From Candidatus Omnitrophota bacterium (GTDB lineage Bacteria > Omnitrophota > Gorgyraeia > Tantalellales > Tantalellaceae): 51,078 nt of DNA. The stretch is taken from NCBI GenBank assembly GCA_028715965.1, contig JAQUQS010000012.1:1-51078 (forward strand). The letters run 5' to 3'. The notes under the pieces were generated by a model. That model was not told the DNA's origin. It did not search any database and saw only the letters and a list, made by a program, of their open reading frames with translations. Within the stretch, counting starts at the first letter, position 1. The number at the start of each line of letters is the position of its first letter. Positions 42,001 to 51,000 of this stretch are shown here, piece after piece. The position numbers were made by a program, and so were the translations under genes.

Positions 42001-45000
42001 AATAAATTTCTCTGACGGCACACGCATGGATATCCGTACGGGCGCGGCAAAACTATATGACAGCACTGGCCTGACCCAGGTGCCGCTATATGAAGGGGTG
42101 CAGAACGGTAACATGGTTGTACTGTGCCGTAACGAAATAGCCGGGCAGCAGGTAACATTGGGATCGGTCGTGAATAAAGCGTCGTTCAACCTGACGGTAG
42201 GCACCTCAGGCGCTTTTGACCCCGGCTACAGCGTTATTGATGCCGTATCGGGCAATATGATGACCGAGGAAGGGTTCAGGTACACCAATGGTGACCGTAT
42301 CATTGGCGCTAGCGACAGGGAAGTTACGGTGGATGTCCTCAGCAATTGCCTTATTCTTGGGGATTCGCTGCGCATTGACGCGTATGGGAACACGATACCT
42401 GTTAATTTGATCCGAGATAACTCAAGGATCAACAAACCGGATTCAGTATTGCAGCAACACGCCGGAGCGGTCCTTAACCTGGACACGTCGAGCAACAGTT
42501 TATCTGTTGTCAGGTCCGACTACACCGTGATAAGCGATTACCATTATACCGGACAGGGAAGTACGGTCTACTCGAGCACTATGTTCAGTGAAGGGGCGCC
42601 GTTGTCGGGCAAGAGCTCTTCGGGTATGAGGGAGATAGAGGCACTGATGAACGTCGAAGGAATGATAGACATCGTGAAGGGATCGAGGTTTACCGAGGAG
42701 AACGGCAAATTCGTCATGAAAGCCGGTGACGTGATAACGAACGTTGGGGATAATGGATCGATCCGGGTGAACGTCCCTGTAGACATGGCTGATACAACGA
42801 GGTACGCTCTTACCGATATAGATGCTGGCGAATCAGGGGCCGTGTATAAGAACACATACATGGTGATCTCTGGTGAAGAAGCGATCAGGAACACTATAGT
42901 GCGTGCGGGGGATGTAATAAACAATATATCAATAGACGAGAAAGTATCACTGGAAAAAGTGAGGGGCGATCACGGCTTTACGTTCAATAGCGAATATGTC
43001 CAGGGGAATATAGCTGTACATGACATCCTGCAGGCAACGGTAGGGGGCAAGAGTTTAAGTGTTCCGATACTGAACGACCGGATCGACGGCGTTGAGGTTT
43101 TTGCCGCGCCGATAGCGGCTCTGGGGTTAACTGCGCAGAAAGAGCTCAACAATGGTTATATAAGCGTTGGGATAACGGGTGAGAAAATGTCATCCGCTCC
43201 GAACTATATACAACTAGGAGAGCTTAACGGCACACTTCATGCCGGGGAAGGCTTCAGGTTCACTAATACGGACAGCGTTGTGCGCGCCGCGGGCACGAAT
43301 TCCACCGGGATAGGGATAACCTGGGACATCTCAAGCGGCCTGATCACGACGACCGATAGTGTGCGGCTAAACCATGGCGCGGGCGATTATTCAGCGGGCA
43401 TGACGTTCACACAGAACGCGGGCGCTAAAATGGCCCTTGCCGGCAGGGATATGGTCATATTATCGTCCGAGAACACATATACCGGAAAGATCGGCACAGA
43501 TGTTGCGGGCCAGGACAAGTTCGCGAGCATAACATTCACTAAAATATTGGGCTCAGACAGACAGGAGAACATATCGTTCAAATGCCCGGGCGAACAGGAA
43601 GTCGTGGACCAGACGGCGTTCTTCAGATATAACGGGTACAAAAATGTGGTCTCGGAAGTGGAAAAAGGCGCCGTATACAGCACTCGCGAGATGGACGGAC
43701 ATCCTCTGGGATATAACATCGTGAGGATCGGCCAAAAATTCGGGAGCGACGGATCCATTAGTATTCCTGACGGCAGTAATATATTGGACGGTGCGGGCAA
43801 GCTGTACGATGGGGTAACGGAGAGGACCGAAAAGCTGTTCGAGGCCGGCAAAACTATTACAGCCAAGAAATCCGACGGGGCGCAGTATATCCATCAGGTC
43901 GCGCAGACGTTCGAAAAGTTCTATAACAAGTTCGGTTTCGAAGCCGAGTTCTCTCGAAATGGTGTTATCGAAACGACCGCGCAGGTCGTCGTGGACAAGA
44001 ACGCCACGTTCAGGATAGAAGGCGCGGCAATGTGGGAAACCGCGATGCCGGATGGCGTAGGGATAGCCAGTGTATCGACATACAGACAAGTGAACGGCGA
44101 AAAGATCTCCACGAGGCAGGACGGCGCGATAAAGACCGTCGACATCCTGGGTAACGCTTCGGGGACAACGCCGCTAATATCCGTAAATGACGCGGAAAGG
44201 CTCGGCCATTATTTCACGACTACCTCAGACCCAAATATCCCGGGATGGATGGAGGATAATTCGGTCACGGGAACGCTGCTTAAGAGCATGACCTACGACT
44301 GCATACGGAAGGGCGGCAAGGAATACGGGTTCGATGGCGGAGCCAAAATAGATGGCGGGAACCTGGTACTTGAATACGTTGGCAAACTCCGTTACACCTC
44401 GACAGAAAAAGACGGTACGATATTTACCTGCGATATAGGTACCGGGTACGAGATGCCCGGTAAGAAATATTCGCCCGCCGACCTGGTATACTCATCCGCC
44501 GGTGGGGTAACAGCGGCCAGCAAGACGATACTGGACACAAGGGGGGTAAAACATACCCTTTCATACACCATGGACCTCACAACGGATTACAGGACCAACC
44601 TTTATGGGTTACGGCACTTTGATTCTTTTGTAGGCGATCTTCGACACGAAACAATGATGTATTCATCCATACTGGGCGACCAGAGCCTTATGGGCGCCGC
44701 CCAACTTATCGCCAATAAGATGTTCGACCGTGGCACGTATGACAAGGTCAATTACAAGACCATATCTTATACGAACACGGATAAGAGCGGGGACGCGTAC
44801 AAATTGACCTCATACGCGAACAAGGTCGAAGGCAACAAAACCGCCTCGTTGTCGGTCTATACACGCGGCGCGCAAGCCACAGCGGCACTGATGGGGCAGA
44901 ACTGGTGGGATCTAGCGGGGCTTAAGGACGATATGACGAGTGTCCTCAAGTACAATGGGGACATAATGGGCGTCACGAACGCCATGCGTGACATTTGTGG

Positions 45001-48000
45001 CGATCATTATATCAGTTCGATATCGTTCCCGTGGAAGACGGAAGGCGGGCAATTCCAGGCGCATGAGGTAACGCAGCTCACGTCAAAGATCATCGAGGAC
45101 TATGGTGTTGACGGTAAGAGCGTGGAGTTGAACCTGTATGACGCCCAGGACAATGTCCGGGCGCGGCAATACGCCAGATACGACGCGGATGGCGCGCTCA
45201 AAAGCCAGACCGCGTATCTAATGGGTACCGACTCGAGAACGATAAGTGACGTAACGCTGTTCGGTGACCACACAGCCGATATACATACCGACGGCAAGGA
45301 CCTGTATCTTGTCGTAAAAGGTCTGGACAGTAATCCTCTGGCCGCGAGTATAGGAACGCATGAGTTCAGCGAACAATATTCCGGTGACTTTAGCGGCAAG
45401 CTTATCGCGAAACTGGATATGAACGGGCAGCTTACCCCGGTGGAGCAGGGAATATTGGGCACGTTCAAGGCGGCGAACGGTGCCCTTGATATGAAGCTGG
45501 ACGGGAATGAGATATCCGCTAGCCGGATGATGATCGGCAATAACGGGCTCATGCAGATGGACGCGGTAGTGACGATAAACGGCAATTCCGGCGGGACAGC
45601 CATTGACGCGGACGTATTCGGGTATACGGGGCCGGAGATGGCGCAGGGGAATAAGGGTGAGGGTCCTGTCCCGGTCCAGACGTACCGGTACACATATGAG
45701 GACGGGAAGATCACGAACGGCACGATCGCGGTAAAAGGCGGCGTTTTCGCGAACGTGGTCAACTTGACGACGATCGTGGACGAATACGGATATGAAAGGG
45801 TCTATACGGACATAGTTGGTACCGGCGAGACCGGTCTGGAACGGGGCGCGGCGTATTATAGCACAAAGAGCGCCGTGGACCATATAGTAAGAGATCAGGT
45901 CTGGGAGACACTCTCGAACATGGGATTCAAATACGAACATTCGGACGTGATAGGGGAATACCGCACTCAACTCGAGGGGAACCTGAAGGCCGGTAATTAT
46001 GTGGAATCAATAGCGACACTGGGGAAAATAAGCAATCAGGCGTTCGGGGAAATGTTCGTCAAAAAATCCATGGAAGTTGTAGCGGACTCCACCGGAGTGA
46101 AGGACGTACTGCGGAACCGCGCGCTTACTGATCTCAAGGCGGCGTACAAGAATTCAGATGGCGAATACAAGCTGGCTGATGATATGGCCCGCAAGGTGCA
46201 GACGGCTTTGACCGCCCATACGGGCTATGAGAGCGAGGGTGAATTCGTAAAGAGCCTGTCGAATTCGATGCAGTTCTACCAGGGCGCGGTAACTTACATG
46301 CAGGAGAACCTGTACAGTAAATGGTGGTATACGGCCGCGGGCGGGGAACTGCTTTTTGAGGATAACTACAAAGCTGAAGCGCTTATGGCGGTAAAGGTAG
46401 CGGCACTAGTGCCGGGGCTTATATACGCCGCGCCGGCGACACTCGTATCGATGGGCCTATGGGCAGGCGTAAGCGTGGGGGTAGACGTCGGGGTGGCTAT
46501 ATACACCGGTCAGGACATCAACACGGGACAATTGATCGGCAATGCGATCAATAGCGCTTTGACCGCCGGAGCGTTAAAAGGCGGACTGGTCATATTCAAT
46601 GGCCTCAAGACCGCGTACAACGTATATAGAGGTGTAGGGACGGTCAAAGGAGCCGCGCAGGCGATAAGGGCGGGCGAGATAGCGGCGAATGTCGAAAAAG
46701 GCATTGAGATCAGCGCGAGGACGGCGGAAGCGGCAACAAGAGGGGCGCAGATCGTATCGTTCGCGAAGGCCGCGGGTCTGGCAGCGGGTCTTAATACGGC
46801 ATGGTACGTAGGGTCGATGGCCCTTGACCCGAAAAGTGAGATCACGGCAAGCGGTCTTATGGACGCGGCGCTTAAAGGCGCGGCTTTCGGGTTGGCCGTA
46901 AAGGGTTTAGGTCAGATGAACCTGTTCGCGAAGATCAGTCCGACACTGGCGGCAGGCGCGACAAGAATGGCCATAGCTGGAGCGACAATGGGGGCTCTTA
47001 ACCTCGGATATGACGCTCTGGCGAATTATGTCAGAACGGGCACCGGATTGAGCACGTCACAGATCGTGAACAGTATCGGACAAGGCGTTATGTGGGGCGC
47101 TGTAGCAGGTTATCTCTCCACCCCGGCAGGCATGAACCACCTGAGCTCAATAGGATCAAGGGCGCAGGAGATGGGAATAACGAACCGTCAATTAGTGGCG
47201 CAAAAGGGCGGCGGGCTGCTCTCGGCGCTCAAGGACCCGCTATTCCTCTCCAGTGCCAAGGGAGCAGCAAGCTGGGCGGCGATATCCCCGTTATTCACGG
47301 CCGCCGAAGGCATGTGGACAGCTTTGGCGACAGGCATAGAGGGAGCCATAAAGGGTAACGGATTCCTCGAATCAGCTAAATTCGAGACCGCGAACGGGCC
47401 TGTTACAATGGAGATGCTGATAAGAAGCGCTATCGAAGGCCCGAAACAGGGTCTCTGGATGGGACCGATGATACATATAATGGGGCAACCATCCCTGGAC
47501 GGGGGAGTAGCGGCAGCTTCCGCGGCGGAAGAAGGGTTCCTGAGCCGGGTCAGTACGAATATCGCGAGCGGTAACATCGGTACCGCGGCAATGGACATCA
47601 TATCCACGTCCGCGTCCTGGACATGGGGCAACGTCGAAATGGCGGGATTTGTCACCGGTATGCACAAACTATTGGATAACTTCACATCACGCGAGGGCGA
47701 CGGTGGTATCGGCATATCGACGGTGGGAAGCAATATGGGCATATCCGAACTCGATATACTCAGCTGGGCGGCACTTTTCATGAAACCACATCAGCTCAGC
47801 CTCATTCCTTTAGCAAAACTCGGCGCAAAAATGTGGTCTGACTCACGCACATTGGCCTCAAAAATAGGCGACGTTGTCGACACCAAAGGCGATGCAAGGA
47901 TAAAGGCCGAGTCGGCCCTGCTCGATACGCTACTTTCACCGAGCACACGGTTCATAGGCAAAGGACAACTGGAGAAGCTGAATAGTGAGGGCATAACAGA

Positions 48001-51000
48001 GCTTCGTAGGTCAGGGGACGCTCAAGGCGACACGATGAGCATAAAAGACGTAGTCAAGGTCCGCCGCGAGAGATACGGCGATAGACAGCTCGCGCATGAC
48101 TATATACAGGTATATGGAGAGAATATGGACGCCCTGGCGAGGGCGGAGATGTATGTCGAGTTCTCGATATCCGACATGATGCCGACCTCACTCAAGGGCG
48201 ATGTGGCAAGGTCCGGTTCGGGTAACATCCCGAGCCTGAGAGCCCTGGCGGAAACCGCGCTACGCGCCCAATCCAGTGGCGGCAAGATCTCGGAGAACCA
48301 GGTAGACGTCATAACCTTCCATATGTGGCATCTTAACAAGAAAGCGGAGATACAGGTCAAAGAAGCGATAGCGGAAGGAGTTAGAAGTATTTCAGGCAAG
48401 GTGACATTCGACAGTGAGAAAGCGCGGTTCGAATCTACGGATCCCGCGTTAAAAGGCCGGGTCGATGCCGCAAATGAGGTAATAAGGAGTTTTACCGAGA
48501 ACACGAGCTGGGACTGGGGCAATAAGTCGTTCGCCGCGAAGTTCGAGCAGATGCTGACCACGCCCGAAGGGGTGTTCGAGCTTTTGACCGGAAGCGGCAA
48601 GACGGCGGGATTGGCCCCTTTGATGACGCTACTTGTGCCAACATTATACGAGGGCACGATAAAGACGATGAGTGTCGTATCGGTAGAAGCCGGCAAGAAC
48701 ACACAGGGCTGGGAGGCGTTCCTTAAGGCATACGGTATCACGGACAGGGCGGTCGAAGGCTGTGAGGGCATAAGGGAAGCGACTGTCGATATAGGCGGCA
48801 GGGCATACAGGGTGATAAAGGTAGAGCAAAGCGCTCTCGGCAAGGACGCGGACAGGGTCTTTGGTGAGATAGCCGGCAGCAAGTTCGACTCAGTATTCAT
48901 TGATACGGACACGCTTAAGAACCTTAAAATGGACTCAAGGGGCAAGGTGTCCGGCGGCATGAAAGAGTTCTACGCGAAGATAACGGATTCTTCCTGGGCG
49001 TTATATGACGAGGCGCACGCGTTAGCAGGTTCGGCGGACCTCATAACGTCCGATGGGATGGGCAAAGGCATGCATGAATACCAGATAAGCTCTCTGGCGG
49101 AGATAGCGGATCTTGTGGGAGAGGTAAGCGGGGGACGTACAAGTGAAGAGTTCAGGTCGCATATGCGGGAGAACTACATGTTCGAGGATAACGGCACATA
49201 CAGGTTCAGCGACGCGTTCTATGAAGCTGTATACATGAAATATTACGAGAAGAGCGGCAAGATAAGCTATGAACAGTTCAGGGGAGGCGCAGGGGAGCAC
49301 TGGGGAGCGATAAACGGGTTCGAGGACGCGATGAACATCAAAAAAGGCGGTCGTGACGCTGTAGGGTACGGTGTACATGAGGGCAAGATAGTCCCGATGC
49401 AGGGCAATAAGGTAGCCGAGAACATGAGGTGGAGCCAATGGAACGTTGCCGGCGCGAGGGAGATAACCGCGCGCGTATTTGAGGGGGACGCGAGCGCGTT
49501 GACAGGCCAGGCGAGAAGCTTGCTTGAGAAAGTAACGACCAACCCTGATTCTGTCAGGGTGAGCGACCTGTCGGTATTACGGGATTTCAGTGTGAGGAGT
49601 ATGATGACCGGTACGACGAACCTCCTGACGTGGTATGGGCTCTTGGAGGGCATACAGGACCGGTCTATGGGCTCAGAGACGAGTTTTGGCAGGCTGGATA
49701 AAGACGGCATGAACGAGCTTCTTTCGGGCGAGATCACCAAGGGTAACCTGAAAAAGCTTATAGGGTCATTACCCAGAACGCTGGATAAGCTGTACGTGGT
49801 CTGCCAGGAAGCCAACGTTAACAGGGGCAGATTCGTCGATAGTTTCAAGGAAAGATACGGGAATGACGATGTATGGGTAGTGGAAGGCGCGAACGTATCC
49901 TTGTATAAAGGCGGTGAGCGTGTCGGGAGATATGACCTTGAAGGCGCGAACGGGATGGATAAGGCCCTGAAGTCTAAGATGGAGACCGCGCGAAACAACG
50001 GCGAAACCTACAAGGGAGTGATACTTCTGGACAGAGCTACCGTGACCGGGTTCAACCTCGAGAACGGTATATATATCCCGCGGGACGTGCTAACCGCTGC
50101 GAAGACCGTGAAAGAATCCATGGGCGAGAACGTTTTCCGGCCCGGTGAACGGGGCCGCCAACAGGCGCAGGCCGACACCAAGGGCAGAGAGGTCGGGGAA
50201 AGCTACAGAAAGGTCCAGGACTATCTCGACAATTCGGTGGAATTCGTACACGTATTCGATGCGGGATCCACGAAATCGGTCATTGAGCAGTCGGTAGGCC
50301 GAGACAGAGGTATCATCGGCAAACGCGGCGATAGCGCGGAATTCGGATATCACGAAAAACGCGTATGGGTCGTAGATGATATGGCTCGTGGCAATATCGA
50401 GAGCATAAGCGCGGACGGTTTCAAGGACATGGCGACCAGGAGTGAAAGAGAAGCCTTGAAGAGTTCGTTCACGAAGAGCATGTCGGACGCGCTGCACGCA
50501 TCACTGGTGGACAGGTTCAGCGTGATGCGGGACAACGCGACTACACAGATGGAACTTGATACTATAGACAGGATGCAAACGGAATTCCAGTCGGAAACGG
50601 GTATTAACGATACTCCGGGCACCGGCAAAAAAGGCGAGCTTACGACGATTAAGGATGTGATCGAGTCGGACTTCACGCGCCAGCTTGCGAAGTTCGAGGC
50701 CGCGACTCAGCGCGGCAGGTCAGGTCTGAGCGCTGCCAACAGAGAATTCGTAGACGCCATGTCCACGATCGATCACATGCTCAAAGGCGCGGATGGCAAG
50801 GTGAACATAGATTTCGGCGAAGGCAAGGTCAGCTACAAGGACGGCAAATGGCAAACATCGGAAGAGGCGGGACGCACACAGTTCTCAAAATTAAACACAC
50901 CGGAACTCATGAGACAGGCACAGGAATTCATACCCGACAGCCTTGCGCGTGAGACGGTGGACCGGAGGACCCGTCCGGACAGCTCGGTCACCAGAAAAGC

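Larger units (their letters stand above)
48491..50400 (+). other. SecA-like superfamily 2 motor ATPase domain
   Basis: About 640 residues, colinear with the SecA motor. Motif I: FELLTGSGKTAG (SecA MRTGEGKT). Motif Ia region: SVVSVEAGKNTQGWEAFLKA (SecA VVTVNDYLA-type strand followed by FLG). Motif II: WALYDEAHAL with DEAH at 49007-49018 (SecA DEVD). About 199 residues then separate it from MMTGTT (MTGT at 49604-49615; SecA GMTGTA). A gap that long is where SecA carries its preprotein cross-linking domain, and the RWS at 49427-49435 matches the conserved RRWSDGLHQ stretch there. Motif IV region: LYVVCQEANVNRG. Motif V: GVILLDRATVTGFNLENG (50015-50068). Motif VI: IEQSVGRDRGII (Q at 50288). ATP hydrolysis is likely. 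Protein substrate is an inference from the SecA-like layout; a generic DEAH helicase is the alternative. Confidence 0.8.

Noticed and set aside
48491-50400. Ordinary DEAD/DEAH nucleic-acid helicase
   Set aside because: The DEAH box suggested this first. The long gap between DEAH and MTGT, the RWS stretch within it and the strand following the P-loop all match SecA better. Kept as the alternative explanation.
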